Below, piece by piece: positions 51,805 to 60,883 of a DNA stretch of 64,000 bases. The position numbers and the translations under genes were made by a program. The first letter of the stretch is position 1. Each line of letters opens with the position of its first letter. A model generated the notes under the pieces. It saw only the letters and a program-made list of their open reading frames with translations, ran no database searches and was not told where the DNA came from. This DNA comes from Mesorhizobium sp. (GTDB lineage: Bacteria > Pseudomonadota > Alphaproteobacteria > Rhizobiales > Rhizobiaceae). Location: assembly GCA_004020645.1 (NCBI GenBank), contig SAQL01000018.1, positions 81,539 through 145,538 of the forward strand. The letters are read 5' to 3'.

Positions 51805-52686
51805 TCAGTGACCTTCAATCACCGCGCCGCTCGAGGCCCAGACATAGATCGACGCGAACAGGAACAGCCAGACCACGTCGACGAAGTGCCAGTACCAGGC
51901 GGCCGCCTCGAAGCCGAAATGGTGCTTGGGCGTGAAATCGCCCTTCATCGCGCGGACCAGGCAGACCAGCAGGAAGATGGTGCCGATGATGACATGGAAG
52001 CCGTGGAAGCCGGTCGCCATGAAGAAGGTGGCGCCGTAGATCGAATCCCTGAAGCCGAACGGCGCGTGCATATATTCGTAAGCCTGCACCATGGTGAACA
52101 GCATGCCGAGACCGACCGTCAGCACCAGGCCGTTGATCAGCCCCTTGCGATCGCCATGAAGCAGCGCGTGGTGCGCCCAGGTCACCGTGGTGCCCGACAG
52201 AAGCAGGATGACGGTGTTGTAGAGCGGCAGGTGGAAGGGATCGAGGACCTCGAGGCCCTTCGGCGGCCAAACACCGCCGGTGAAGGCGGCGCGGGCGTAT
52301 TGCTGTGCTTCGCCGGGAAACAGGCTGGCGTCGAAGAAAGCCCAGAACCAGGCGACGAAGAACATCACCTCGGAAGCGATGAACATGATCATGCCGTAGC
52401 GCAGATGCAGCGACACGACACGCGTGTGGTGGCCTTCGTGAGCTTCCTTGATGGTATCCGACCACCAGGCGTACATGGTGTAGAGGACGATCAAAAGGCC
52501 GATGAAGAACAGCCACGGATTGGCGATGTTGAAGCCGAAAATCGGGAAATCGCCGCCCTTGAGATACTGCATGTAACAGACGCCGCCGATCGCGGTGACC
52601 AGCGCGCCGACCGAGCCTAGGAACGGCCACGGGCTCGGGTCGACGAGATGGTAGTCATGTTGTGGTTTTGCGTGCGCGTCTGCCAT
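51805..52686 (-). CDS. ctaE: Cytochrome c oxidase subunit III
   Basis: 293 residues with seven predicted membrane helices. HDYHLVDPSPWPFLGSVGALV, WWSDTIKEAHEGHHTRVVSLHLRYGM, ILLLSGTTVTWAHHALLHGDR and the C-terminal FHGFHVIIGTIFLLVCL...AAWYWHFVDVVWLFLFA are characteristic. It binds phospholipid and stabilises subunit I. It follows ctaG by one base. Confidence 0.96.
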   Translation of the reverse strand: MADAHAKPQHDYHLVDPSPWPFLGSVGALVTAIGGVCYMQYLKGGDFPIFGFNIANPWLFFIGLLIVLYTMYAWWSDTIKEAHEGHHTRVVSLHLRYGMIMFIASEVMFFVAWFWAFFDASLFPGEAQQYARAAFTGGVWPPKGLEVLDPFHLPLYNTVILLLSGTTVTWAHHALLHGDRKGLINGLVLTVGLGMLFTMVQAYEYMHAPFGFRDSIYGATFFMATGFHGFHVIIGTIFLLVCLVRAMKGDFTPKHHFGFEAAAWYWHFVDVVWLFLFASIYVWASSGAVIEGH

Positions 52687-52687
52687 A

Positions 52688-53329
52688 TCAACCCCCGAGG
52701 CCTCCTTCGGTGTGTGAAACTTTGTTGCTTGTGCCTTCGGCCGGCACTGATGACGCCACCGGCTTGTTCTTCTCGTTCTTCTCGACCGGGAACATCGTGT
52801 AGGACAGGGTAATCGTCTTCAGGTCCTTCAGCTCCGGCGCGTTGACGATGTCGGGATCTACATAGAACACGACCGGCATGTCCAGCGTCTCGCCAGGCTT
52901 CAGAGTCGTGTCGGTGAAGCAGAAACACTCGACCTTGTTGAAGTAGGATCCCGCCAGTTCCGGCTGCACGTTGAAGGTCGCGCGGCCGGTGGTGGCGCGG
53001 ACGAACTTGTTGGTGGCGCTATAATGCGCCTGGGCCGTCTCGCCTATCTTGATGGTGACCGACCGGGCGACCGGCTCAAACTGCCAGGGCACGCCGGATG
53101 TGTTGGCGTCGAAACGGATGGTGATATCGCGGTCGAGCACGCGGTCGGCATATTGCTGCGTTGCGCGTTTCACGGTGCCGCCGTAACCGGTCGCCTCGCA
53201 GAACATCGCGTAGAGCGGCACCGCAGCATAGGCCATGCCGATCATACCGCCGAAAAAGGCGATGCAGACGCCGGCGACGATGCGGTTGGTGTTCTTCTTT
53301 TGAGGATCGGTCACTGTTTGGCAGTTCAT
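52688..53329 (-). CDS. ctaG: Cytochrome c oxidase assembly protein CtaG (Cox11)
   Basis: 213 residues. One N-terminal membrane anchor, then a periplasmic copper-binding domain with the CxC site in VECFCFTDTTLKPGE. It inserts CuB into subunit I. The ATG at 53329 has GAGGCTCAAG upstream and I prefer it to the GTG at 53341. The 5' end overlaps the coxF stop area by the gap of a few bases. Confidence 0.95.
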   Translation of the reverse strand: MNCQTVTDPQKKNTNRIVAGVCIAFFGGMIGMAYAAVPLYAMFCEATGYGGTVKRATQQYADRVLDRDITIRFDANTSGVPWQFEPVARSVTIKIGETAQAHYSATNKFVRATTGRATFNVQPELAGSYFNKVECFCFTDTTLKPGETLDMPVVFYVDPDIVNAPELKDLKTITLSYTMFPVEKNEKNKPVASSVPAEGTSNKVSHTEGGLGG

Positions 53330-53337
53330 CTTGAGCC

Positions 53338-53499
53338 TCACATCGTTCCGGTGAGGTTGTGACCGAACTTCACGACGGTTGCGATATAGAAGATGACGAC
53401 AAGCACCGCCAGCGCCAGGCCGATGGCTACCGAGCGGTTGCGCCGAGCCTTCTGCTGGCGCTCCGTCAGCGTGACGAGTTCAAGCTTCTTGTCGGCCAT
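53338..53499 (-). CDS. coxF: CoxF small membrane protein of the oxidase operon
   Basis: 53 residues: a charged N-terminus (MADKKLELVTLTERQQKARRNRS) and one membrane helix (about 25-45). Small proteins of this kind are often found between ctaB and ctaG in rhizobial oxidase operons and named CoxF. The ATG at 53499 has GGTGGAG seven bases upstream; another ATG at 53505 is possible. It lies inside a longer, artificial reading frame. Its specific function is not established. Confidence 0.8.
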   Translation of the reverse strand: MADKKLELVTLTERQQKARRNRSVAIGLALAVLVVIFYIATVVKFGHNLTGTM

Positions 53500-53501
53500 G
53501 G

Positions 53502-54446
53502 TCATGCTCCACCCATGGCCAGCACGCGCCCGACAACGCAGTCGGCAAGATAGACGGCGAAAATGGCAAAGAGGTAGAGCAGCGAGTAGCCGAACAATGC
53601 CTTGGCCGGCTTCATCACATGGTCGCCGTCCGCCATCTGCAGCACCTTCCACGCGTACCAGACGAAGCCGGCACCAAGCAGCACCGCAAAGACACCATAA
53701 GCGGGGGTGGTGAAACCGAGCGTCCATGGCAGCACGCCAACCGGTGCAAGGATCAGCGCGTAGGCAAAGATCTGGCGTCGGGTCGAAGCCTGGCCGGCGA
53801 CATTCGGCATCATCGGGATGCCGGCCCTTGCATAGTCCTCGGACTTGAAGAGGGCGAGCGCCCAGAAATGCGGCGGCGTCCACAGGAAGATGATCAGGAA
53901 CAGGACGACGCTTTCCAGGCTGACGGTTCCGGTCACCGCGGCCCAGCCGATCACCGGCGGAATGGCGCCGGCAGCACCGCCGATGACAATGTTCTGCGGC
54001 GTCCAGCGCTTCAGCCACATCGTGTAGACGACCGCATAGAAGAAGATGGTGAAGGCCAGCAGCGTCGCCGACAGCCAGTTGACCAGCACGCCGAGCGTCA
54101 TCACCGACAGCACCGACAGCACCAGGCCGAAACTCAGTGCCTCGCCGGGCCGGATGCGGCCGGCCGGCACCGGACGGCCGGCGGTCCTGGTCATCACCGC
54201 ATCAATATCGGCGTCATACCACATGTTGAGCGCGCCGGAGGCGCCTGCACCAATGGCAATAGCCAGGATAGCGATCACCGCCAGAAGCGGATTGATGGTC
54301 ACAGGTGCCGCAACCAGGCCGACAAAGGCGGTGAACACCACCAGCGACATGACGCGCGGCTTCAACAGGGCGAAGAAATCGCCCGCCGTCGCTTCCGACA
54401 TGCGAAAGCCCGGTTCGTCAGTCAATGTGTCGTCGACAAGGGCCAT
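53502..54446 (-). CDS. ctaB: Protoheme IX farnesyltransferase
   Basis: 314 residues, UbiA-type prenyltransferase with about nine membrane helices. The Asp-rich motif NMWYDADIDAVMTRTAGRPVP and the second loop DYARAGIPMMP are visible. It makes heme O, the precursor of heme A. It starts 76 bases after ctaD; its stop overlaps the coxF region. Confidence 0.95.
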   Translation of the reverse strand: MALVDDTLTDEPGFRMSEATAGDFFALLKPRVMSLVVFTAFVGLVAAPVTINPLLAVIAILAIAIGAGASGALNMWYDADIDAVMTRTAGRPVPAGRIRPGEALSFGLVLSVLSVMTLGVLVNWLSATLLAFTIFFYAVVYTMWLKRWTPQNIVIGGAAGAIPPVIGWAAVTGTVSLESVVLFLIIFLWTPPHFWALALFKSEDYARAGIPMMPNVAGQASTRRQIFAYALILAPVGVLPWTLGFTTPAYGVFAVLLGAGFVWYAWKVLQMADGDHVMKPAKALFGYSLLYLFAIFAVYLADCVVGRVLAMGGA

Positions 54447-54522
54447 GCGTACTTAAAGTCCATCATTCCGTTGGCCAAAACCGCCGGGCAAACCGGCGGT
54501 TCAGTATTGCCCAGGCAGAAGC

Positions 54523-56172
54523 CTATTTGATCTTCGGCAGCTGTTCCCATTGGTGGAAGGGCGGCGGCGAAGGCAGCTGCCATTCGAGCGTCGTTGCACC
54601 CTCGCCCCATGGGTTGGCGCCGGCAACCCGCTTCTTCTGGAACGCCTCGAACACGCCATAGAGGAAGATGACCACGCCGACGGCCGAAATGTACGAGCCG
54701 TAGGACGACACCATGTTCCAGCCGGCAAACGCATCCGGATAGTCGATGTAGCGGCGCGGCATGCCGGAGAGGCCGAGGAAATGCTGCGGGAAGAAGACGA
54801 GGTTGACGCCGACGAAGGTGACCCAGAAGTGGGTGTTGGCGATGACAGGCGAATACATGTAGCCGGTCATTTTCGGGAACCAGTAGTACCAGCCGGCGAA
54901 GATGGCAAAGACCGCGCCCAGCGACAGCACATAATGGAAATGCGCGACCACGTAGTAGGTGTCGTGCAGCGGGCGGTCGAGACCGGCATTGGCAAGCTGG
55001 ACGCCGGTAACGCCGCCGACGGTGAACAGGAAGATGAAGCCAATCGCCCACAGCATCGGGGTTTTGAGCGAAATCGACCCGCCCCACATGGTAGCGATCC
55101 ACGAGAATATCTTCACGCCCGTCGGCACCGCGATAACCATCGTGGCGAAGACGAAATAGCGCTGCGTGTCGAGCGACAGGCCGGTCGTGTACATGTGGTG
55201 CGCCCAGACGATGAAGCCGACCGCACCGATCGCGACCATGGCATAGGCCATGCCGAGATAGCCGAAGATGGGCTTCCTGGAGAAGGTCGAGACGATGTGG
55301 CTGACGATGCCGAAGCCCGGCAGGATCAGGATGTAGACTTCCGGATGCCCGAAGAACCAGAACAGGTGCTGGAACAGGATCGGGTCGCCGCCGCCATCCG
55401 GCGCGAAGAAGGTGGTGCCGAAGTTGCGATCGGTCAAAAGCATGGTGATGCCGCCGGCCAGAACCGGAAGCGACAACAGCAGCAGGAAAGCGGTGATCAG
55501 CACCGACCAGGCGAACAGCGGCATCTTGTGCAGCGTCATGCCAGGCGCGCGCATGTTGAAAATGGTGGTGATGAAATTGATGGCGCCAAGGATCGATGAG
55601 GCGCCGGCGATGTGCAGCGACAGGATCGCAAGATCCATCGCCGGTCCCGGTTGGCCCGATGTCGATAGCGGCGGATAGATCGTCCAGCCACCGCCGACGC
55701 CGTAGGCGCCAGGCGCGCTCGGCACGAAGGCCGAGATGATCAGCAGGATGAAAGCCGGTGGCAGCAACCAGAACGAGACGTTGTTCATGCGCGGAAAAGC
55801 CATGTCGGGCGCACCGATCATGATCGGCACCATCCAATTGGCGAAACCGCCGATCAGCGCCGGCATGACCATGAAGAAGATCATGATCAGCGCATGCGCG
55901 GTGGTGAAGGCGTTGTACATGCTCTTGCCGCCGTCGAGCGCGGCGTCGGCGTTCAAGCCGTAGACCATCTGCGCCAGGCCGGTGAAAATCTGGATCCCCG
56001 GCTCCTGCAGTTCCATGCGCATGACGACCGAAAGGGCACCGCCGACGCAGCCCGCCATGATCGCGAAGATCAGATAGAGCGTACCGATATCCTTGTGGTT
56101 GGTCGAATACACCCACCGGACCCAGCCATGATACGGCTTGTGGTCGTGGTCGCGAGCTGCAGCGTCTGCCAT
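54523..56172 (-). CDS. ctaD: Cytochrome c oxidase subunit I (aa3 type)
   Basis: 549 residues with 12 predicted membrane helices. Metal ligands and proton-channel residues are visible in FFMVMPALIGGFANWMVP, the CuB/Tyr-His site WFFGHPEVYILILPGFG, HHMYTTG, and HFHYVLSLGAVFAI. It reduces oxygen at the heme a3-CuB centre. It lies 37 bases after ctaC and before ctaB. Confidence 0.97.
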   Translation of the reverse strand: MADAAARDHDHKPYHGWVRWVYSTNHKDIGTLYLIFAIMAGCVGGALSVVMRMELQEPGIQIFTGLAQMVYGLNADAALDGGKSMYNAFTTAHALIMIFFMVMPALIGGFANWMVPIMIGAPDMAFPRMNNVSFWLLPPAFILLIISAFVPSAPGAYGVGGGWTIYPPLSTSGQPGPAMDLAILSLHIAGASSILGAINFITTIFNMRAPGMTLHKMPLFAWSVLITAFLLLLSLPVLAGGITMLLTDRNFGTTFFAPDGGGDPILFQHLFWFFGHPEVYILILPGFGIVSHIVSTFSRKPIFGYLGMAYAMVAIGAVGFIVWAHHMYTTGLSLDTQRYFVFATMVIAVPTGVKIFSWIATMWGGSISLKTPMLWAIGFIFLFTVGGVTGVQLANAGLDRPLHDTYYVVAHFHYVLSLGAVFAIFAGWYYWFPKMTGYMYSPVIANTHFWVTFVGVNLVFFPQHFLGLSGMPRRYIDYPDAFAGWNMVSSYGSYISAVGVVIFLYGVFEAFQKKRVAGANPWGEGATTLEWQLPSPPPFHQWEQLPKIK

Positions 56173-56209
56173 GTTCGGCTCCGTTCCCTGATCTTTTCTG
56201 GTCGCGGCA

Positions 56210-57100
56210 TCAGTTGCCGGCGGCCGCTACCTTGTCTTTGCCGTCGACCTCGGCCATCAGCGCCTTGTTGGCGCCGGGAAGGTCGGTGCTGGCTGCCGCC
56301 AGCCAGGTCTTGTACTGGGCGTCGGAAACGACGCGGATCGCGATCGGCATGAAGGCGTGGTCCTTGCCGCAGAGTTCCGAACACTGGCCGTAATAGAGGC
56401 CTTCCTTATCCGCCTTGAACCAGACCTCGTTGATGCGGCCCGGAACCGCGTCGGTCTTGATGCCGAAGGACGGCATCGCAAAGGCGTGGATCACGTCCGC
56501 CGCCGTCACCAGCACCCGGGTCATGGTGTTGACCGGCACCACCATCTCGTTGTCGACGGCGAGCAGGCGCGGATAAGCGCCGCGGTCCTCCTTACCGGCG
56601 GCCGCGCGGTCAGAATCCGCCAGGATCGCTGAGTTGAAGGAAAGCGTGTTTTCGGTCTGGTACTCGTAGTCCCAGTTCCACTGGTTTCCCGTCGCCTTGA
56701 CGGTCAACTTGGCTTCCTCCGGCGGTGTGTATTGCGCGGTCAAAAGCTGGAACGAGGGGATGGCGAGCATGAGCAGGACGACGACCGGCCCAACCGTCCA
56801 GATCACCTCGATTAGCGTGTTGTGGCTGGTGCGCGACGGGATCGGGTTGACGCTCGCGCGGAACTTCAAGATGCAATAGGCGAGAAGAAAGAGCACGAAG
56901 AGCGTGATCGGCACGATGAACCACAGCGTATACTGCTCGAACAGGGCGATCTGCCGCATCATGTCGGTGGCGGCGGGCTGGAATGTCACCTCCCACGGGG
57001 CAGGCTGGGCTGCATGGGCGGATGCACCGAACAGTGTGGCGGCAGCCCAAGCGCTTATCAGGAATTTGGCGCCTGCTAGGAATTTTCTCATTGCCGTCAT
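56210..57100 (-). CDS. ctaC: Cytochrome c oxidase subunit II
   Basis: 296 residues. A signal peptide (about 1-30) and two membrane helices precede the periplasmic CuA domain with YGQCSELCGKDHAFM and the upstream His in VIHAFAMPSFG; the aromatic patch GNQWNWDYEY is also present. It takes electrons from cytochrome c. GGGAGATA lies just before the ATG at 57100. First gene of the oxidase operon. Confidence 0.97.
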   Translation of the reverse strand: MTAMRKFLAGAKFLISAWAAATLFGASAHAAQPAPWEVTFQPAATDMMRQIALFEQYTLWFIVPITLFVLFLLAYCILKFRASVNPIPSRTSHNTLIEVIWTVGPVVVLLMLAIPSFQLLTAQYTPPEEAKLTVKATGNQWNWDYEYQTENTLSFNSAILADSDRAAAGKEDRGAYPRLLAVDNEMVVPVNTMTRVLVTAADVIHAFAMPSFGIKTDAVPGRINEVWFKADKEGLYYGQCSELCGKDHAFMPIAIRVVSDAQYKTWLAAASTDLPGANKALMAEVDGKDKVAAAGN

Positions 57101-57466
57101 TATCTCCCAGTTCCTCGCGATCGGACCGCAAGAATATCGAACAACGCCGGGACGGGAATCCCGGACAGTCCCGAGGCTGGTTCAAACCATACTCTATTTG
57201 CCTCTGCAAGAAAGGAGCGGGGGAAACCGTGCGGCATTTTTGCGCGCAAGCGCGGCTGCGCCTTGTGGCGGCGGCCGCGGCGGTAGCGGACTCGCGAAAG
57301 TCCGAGCGGCGGAGTGTCCAGGCAAAATGCGCCAGGCGGTCGCAATTCGGGCGAATTTGGCACGGAAAAGCGCACAATTGCCTTGGTTGAGGCAGGCCGG
57401 CAGTGGTCTCATCCTTTACTTGCCCTTGGCGCGGCTTAAAGTGCCGTGATTCGCAATGGAGCCGTC
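57101..57466. other. Divergent control region between ctaC and the IalB gene
   Basis: 366 bases with no supported gene. It must hold the oxidase operon promoter on the minus strand and that of the ialB-like gene on the plus strand. High-GC sequence with CGG-rich runs at 57260-57300. I found no clear operator. Confidence 0.4.
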
Positions 57467-58057
57467 ATGAACTCTTGGCTTTGGGGACTTGGGCTTTCGA
57501 GACTTCGGGTTTCGCGATTGGGGCTTTCGAGAAGCTTGGCGAAGGTCATCCTTCTTGCTGCCGTGTCTGGCGTTGGCCTGTCTGGCGTTGGCCTGTCTGG
57601 CATCGGCCAGGCCAATGCCGCGCAGCCAAGCGGCAAGGTGCGATCGACGCATGGCGCATGGTCGATCATCTGCGACACGCCGGCCGGCGCCACATCAGAA
57701 CAATGCGTGATGATGCAGAACGTCGTCGCCGAGGACCGTCCCGAGATGGGGCTTTCCGTCGTCGTGCTGCGCACCGCCGACAACAAGGCCGAAATCCTGC
57801 GCGTGCTGGCGCCGCTCGGAGTGCTGCTGCCCAACGGACTCGGTCTCAATGTCGACGGCAAGGACATCGGCCGGGCCTATTTCGTGCGCTGCTTCCAGGA
57901 CGGCTGCTATGCCGAGGTCATTCTCGAAAAGCCGCTGCTCGACACGCTGAAAACCGGAACGTCGGCCACCTTCATCGTCTTCCAGACGCCGGAGGAAGGC
58001 ATCGGCATTCCGGTCGAGCTCAAGGGTTTCGCCGACGGTTTCGCCGCGCTGCCTTGA
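57467..58057 (+). CDS. Invasion-associated locus B (IalB) family protein with repeat-extended leader
   Basis: 196 residues from the ATG at 57467 (GGAG upstream). The IalB domain is at about 55-190: HGAWSIICDTPAGATSEQCVMMQ, the paired Cys residues, RCFQDGCYAE and LKTGTSATFIVFQTPEEG. The unusual feature is the leader of about 50 residues, built from repeats: RLRVSRLGLSRSL-like segments and three copies of a 15-base unit coding for SGVGL (57565-57609). Predicted periplasmic; the function in non-pathogens is unknown. Confidence 0.85.
   Translation: MNSWLWGLGLSRLRVSRLGLSRSLAKVILLAAVSGVGLSGVGLSGIGQANAAQPSGKVRSTHGAWSIICDTPAGATSEQCVMMQNVVAEDRPEMGLSVVVLRTADNKAEILRVLAPLGVLLPNGLGLNVDGKDIGRAYFVRCFQDGCYAEVILEKPLLDTLKTGTSATFIVFQTPEEGIGIPVELKGFADGFAALP
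57565..57609 (+). repeat. Three in-frame 15-base tandem repeats in the ialB-like leader
   Basis: GTCTGGCGTTGGCCT occurs at 57565-57579 and 57580-57594; the third copy (57595-57609) has three changes. They code for tandem SGVGL units inside the signal peptide region. A further imperfect repeat of TTGGGCTTTCGAGA lies at about 57490-57535. Confidence 0.75.
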
Positions 58058-58067
58058 GACTGCACGT

Positions 58068-58559
58068 TTGACCTTGAAACTGCTCGATCCGGACGAGTTC
58101 GAGATCTTCAAGCGAATTCGCCTGGAGGCTTTGCGCGCTGCACCCGAGGCCTTCGCCAGCAGCGCGGCGGAATGGGAGAATCTCCCCGACGAGGAATGGC
58201 GGCGGCGCCTGACGAATAACCCGGTCGTCGTCAGCTTTCGCGGCGAGGAGCCTGTCGGTATAATGGGCCTGAAGCGGCAGCGGGCCAGCAAGATGGCGCA
58301 CCGGGCGACCGTCATCATGGTCTATTTGCGCGACAGCGAGCGAGGCGGTGGATACGCCGTCGGGATGCTCAATATGCTGCTCGATCACGCCCGAGCATTG
58401 GGAATAAGGCAGATCGAGCTGGCTGTAAGCGCTGAAAATCCAGCGGCCATCCGATTCTATCAACGAGAAGGTTTTCACGAGATAGGCTGCATACCTGCCG
58501 GCTTTCTTCATGATGGCCGGGAGATCGACGAAATCGTGATGGCACGCCGCTTGACTTAA
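58068..58559 (+). CDS. GNAT acetyltransferase
   Basis: 163 residues. The acetyl-CoA motif is YLRDSERGGGYAVGMLNMLLDHARALG, and AVSAENPAAIRFYQREGFHEIGCIP is the C-terminal part. The substrate is unknown. It starts with TTG at 58068, ten bases after the IalB-like gene, so it may be cotranscribed. Confidence 0.85.
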   Translation: MTLKLLDPDEFEIFKRIRLEALRAAPEAFASSAAEWENLPDEEWRRRLTNNPVVVSFRGEEPVGIMGLKRQRASKMAHRATVIMVYLRDSERGGGYAVGMLNMLLDHARALGIRQIELAVSAENPAAIRFYQREGFHEIGCIPAGFLHDGREIDEIVMARRLT

Positions 58560-58643
58560 TATCGCAGTGTTCCACCGTGAAGATTGCCGAACGGCGCCCT
58601 GGCGCCTACATGCGGTAAAATCGCTTATTGAAAGGCCAGCGCC

Positions 58644-60056
58644 ATGAACAGCCTCATCGGCCAATTCGACATTTCCGACGATCGCATCAAGCACATCGTC
58701 GCCGAAACCATCAACGGCGCCGATGACGGCGAGCTGTTCCTCGAATACAGCGAAAGCGAAGCACTGATGTTCGACAATGGCCGGCTGAAGACGGCCAACT
58801 TCAACACCGACCAAGGTTTTGGGTTACGCGCCGTCGCCGGCGAAGCGACTGGCTACGCGCATTCCAGCGATCTTTCCGAAGCATCGCTGCTGCGCGCGGC
58901 CGAAGCCGTCTCGACGGTCAAGGGCGGCTATTCCGGCACGCTTGCCGCGGCACCCGCCCGCACCAACCGCCATCTCTATGGCGACGAGAACCCGATCCCT
59001 TCGCCCTCCTTCGAGGCCAAGGCCAAGCTCCTTCAGGAAATCGACGCGTGGCTGCGAGCCGAGGATCCGCGCGTGCGGCAGGTGACGGCTTCACTCGCCG
59101 CCTCCTGGCAGCATGTCGAGATCGTGCGTGCCGACGGCCAGATGGTGCGCGACATCCGCCCGCTGGTCAGGATCAACGTGTCGGTGGTGGTCGGCAATGG
59201 CGACCGCCAGGAGAGCGGCTCCTACGGCATGGGCGGACGCAAAGGTTTTGGCGAATTCCTGGTCGAGGAGAGCTGGAAACACGCGGCCAAAGAGGCGCTG
59301 CGGCAAGCGCTGGTCAACCTCGAGGCCATTCCGGCCCCCGCCGGCACCTTTGACATCGTGCTCTCCAGCGGCTGGCCGGGCGTCATGCTGCACGAGGCCG
59401 TCGGCCACGGGCTGGAAGGCGACTTCAACCGCAAGAAGACATCGGCTTTCGCCGGGCTGATGGGCCAGCAGGTGGCCGCGAAAGGTGTCACCGTCGTCGA
59501 CGACGGCACCATGGCCGAACGGCGCGGCTCGCTGACCGTCGACGATGAAGGCACGCCGTCGGCCCGCAATGTGCTGATCGACGACGGCAAGCTTGTCGGC
59601 TATATGCAGGATCGCCAGAACGCCCGGCTGACGGGCATGAACGCCACCGGCAATGGACGGCGCGAAGGCTACGCGCACCAGCCGATGCCGCGCATGACCA
59701 ATACCTACATGACATCAGGCGACATGGAGCCGGACGAAATCATCGCCTCGGTCAAGAACGGCATCTATGCCGTCTCCTTCGGCGGCGGCCAGGTCGACAT
59801 CACCTCGGGAAAATTCGTGTTCGGCTGCACCGAGGCCTACATGATCGAGAACGGCAAGGTGACGCAGCCGATCAAGGGCGCCATGCTGATCGGCAATGGG
59901 CCGGATGCCATGCATCGGGTTTCGATGATCGGCAACGACATGAAGCTCGACACCGGTATCGGCATGTGCGGCAAGGCCGGCCAGGGCGTGCCGGTCGGCG
60001 TCGGCCAGCCACATCTCAGGATGAACCAGATGACGGTCGGCGGAACGCGGGTTTGA
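58644..60056 (+). CDS. tldD: Metalloprotease TldD
   Basis: 470 residues. The zinc motif HEAVGHGLEGD (HExxxH, near residue 250) and the C-terminal GGGQVDITSGKFVFGCTEAYMIENGKVTQPIKGAMLIGNG are typical of TldD. Works with TldE/PmbA to degrade peptides and mature microcin-like precursors and CcdA-type antitoxins; the partner is not in this window. AAGG precedes the ATG. Confidence 0.95.
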   Translation: MNSLIGQFDISDDRIKHIVAETINGADDGELFLEYSESEALMFDNGRLKTANFNTDQGFGLRAVAGEATGYAHSSDLSEASLLRAAEAVSTVKGGYSGTLAAAPARTNRHLYGDENPIPSPSFEAKAKLLQEIDAWLRAEDPRVRQVTASLAASWQHVEIVRADGQMVRDIRPLVRINVSVVVGNGDRQESGSYGMGGRKGFGEFLVEESWKHAAKEALRQALVNLEAIPAPAGTFDIVLSSGWPGVMLHEAVGHGLEGDFNRKKTSAFAGLMGQQVAAKGVTVVDDGTMAERRGSLTVDDEGTPSARNVLIDDGKLVGYMQDRQNARLTGMNATGNGRREGYAHQPMPRMTNTYMTSGDMEPDEIIASVKNGIYAVSFGGGQVDITSGKFVFGCTEAYMIENGKVTQPIKGAMLIGNGPDAMHRVSMIGNDMKLDTGIGMCGKAGQGVPVGVGQPHLRMNQMTVGGTRV

Positions 60057-60089
60057 TAGAAGCTGCGGTTTTTGTCTTACATTCAGAGG

Positions 60090-60380
60090 ATGCGCCGCGA
60101 TGGCCAACCGGAAAGACTTGTAACCACTGTCTCGACCAAGGGGCAGGTCACCCTGCCCAGCGCCATCCGCAAGCGGAGGGAATGGGACGCCGGCACACGT
60201 CTTCTGGTCGAAGATACTCCGCAGGGCGTGCTACTGAAGCCCGCACCAGTCTTCGCCGAGACACGGCCAGAAGACGTGTTTGGATCCCTGCCCCATAGAG
60301 ACAAGCCGAAGACGTTGGAAGAAATGGACGCGGGCGTGCTGGCCGAAGCGCGGCGGCGGGGCCGGCTCGAACTACCCTAA
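60090..60380 (+). CDS. SpoVT/AbrB-type DNA-binding protein, possible orphan antitoxin
   Basis: 96 residues. The N-terminal swapped-hairpin beta-barrel is VTTVSTKGQVTLPSAIRKRREWDAGTRLLVEDTPQGVLLKP. In VapB/MazE antitoxins this domain is paired with a toxin such as PIN or MazF just downstream; here no such gene follows. Instead it ends four bases into the convergent RES toxin gene. It may be an orphan antitoxin or a plain regulator. Start is uncertain between the ATG at 60090 and a TTG at 60072. Confidence 0.75.
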   Translation: MRRDGQPERLVTTVSTKGQVTLPSAIRKRREWDAGTRLLVEDTPQGVLLKPAPVFAETRPEDVFGSLPHRDKPKTLEEMDAGVLAEARRRGRLELP

Positions 60381-60883
60381 AGCCATGAAGCCGGCGTTTT
60401 CGGCAGGCGATGATCGGGGTCGATGACCTTCAGACGGGGTGCGTTGCTCCCGTTCCATCGCCACAGCGCGACGCATGTGCCGCCGGGCGACATGAAGGAG
60501 GGGTAGATCACGCCATGCTGCCCGTCGGCAATCAGGCGATCTCTCAGCGTGTGCGTCTCAGGCACAAGGCCTTGATCGATGATGTCGCGCCATTCACATC
60601 GGTGAATGTCTGCCGTCACGCTGAGCTTGGTCAGTACATCAGCGTCCGTAAGGTCGACCAGGCGCGCGCCTGAAAGTGCGAGTTGCGCAATCAGCGCCGG
60701 ATGCTGGACAAAGCCCTGATTGTACTCCGCCCAGGCAGTGGACAATTCGCCCGCGCCATAGATCGTCGGGGCGCCCACTGGATTCCAGCGACCGCCAAAG
60801 CAGGCTGCCCCTTCGCCGGAAAGCGGCAGATGCGCCCAACGCGGCACGAAGGCGCGCCATAGGCTCAGTCTGTTTTCAGGCAT
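60377..60883 (-). CDS. RES-domain toxin
   Basis: 168 residues. LWRAFVPRWAHLPLSGEGAACFGGRWNPVGAPTIYGAGELSTAWAEY holds the conserved Arg, Ser and Glu of the RES domain; YPSFMSPGGTCVALWRW follows. RES toxins of Xre-RES pairs degrade NAD+. The ATG at 60883 overlaps the end of the antitoxin gene by eight bases, so the pair is translationally coupled. A longer frame upstream is an artefact. Confidence 0.9.
   Translation of the reverse strand: MPENRLSLWRAFVPRWAHLPLSGEGAACFGGRWNPVGAPTIYGAGELSTAWAEYNQGFVQHPALIAQLALSGARLVDLTDADVLTKLSVTADIHRCEWRDIIDQGLVPETHTLRDRLIADGQHGVIYPSFMSPGGTCVALWRWNGSNAPRLKVIDPDHRLPKTPASWL

Noticed and set aside
51289..52620. 443-codon plus-strand open frame over DUF983 and ctaE
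   Set aside because: Antisense shadow of genuine oxidase genes with no conserved features.
54422..56116. 564-codon minus-strand open frame in another frame of ctaD
   Set aside because: Same strand, alternative frame of a well-supported subunit I gene; low-complexity His/Arg/Gly-rich product.
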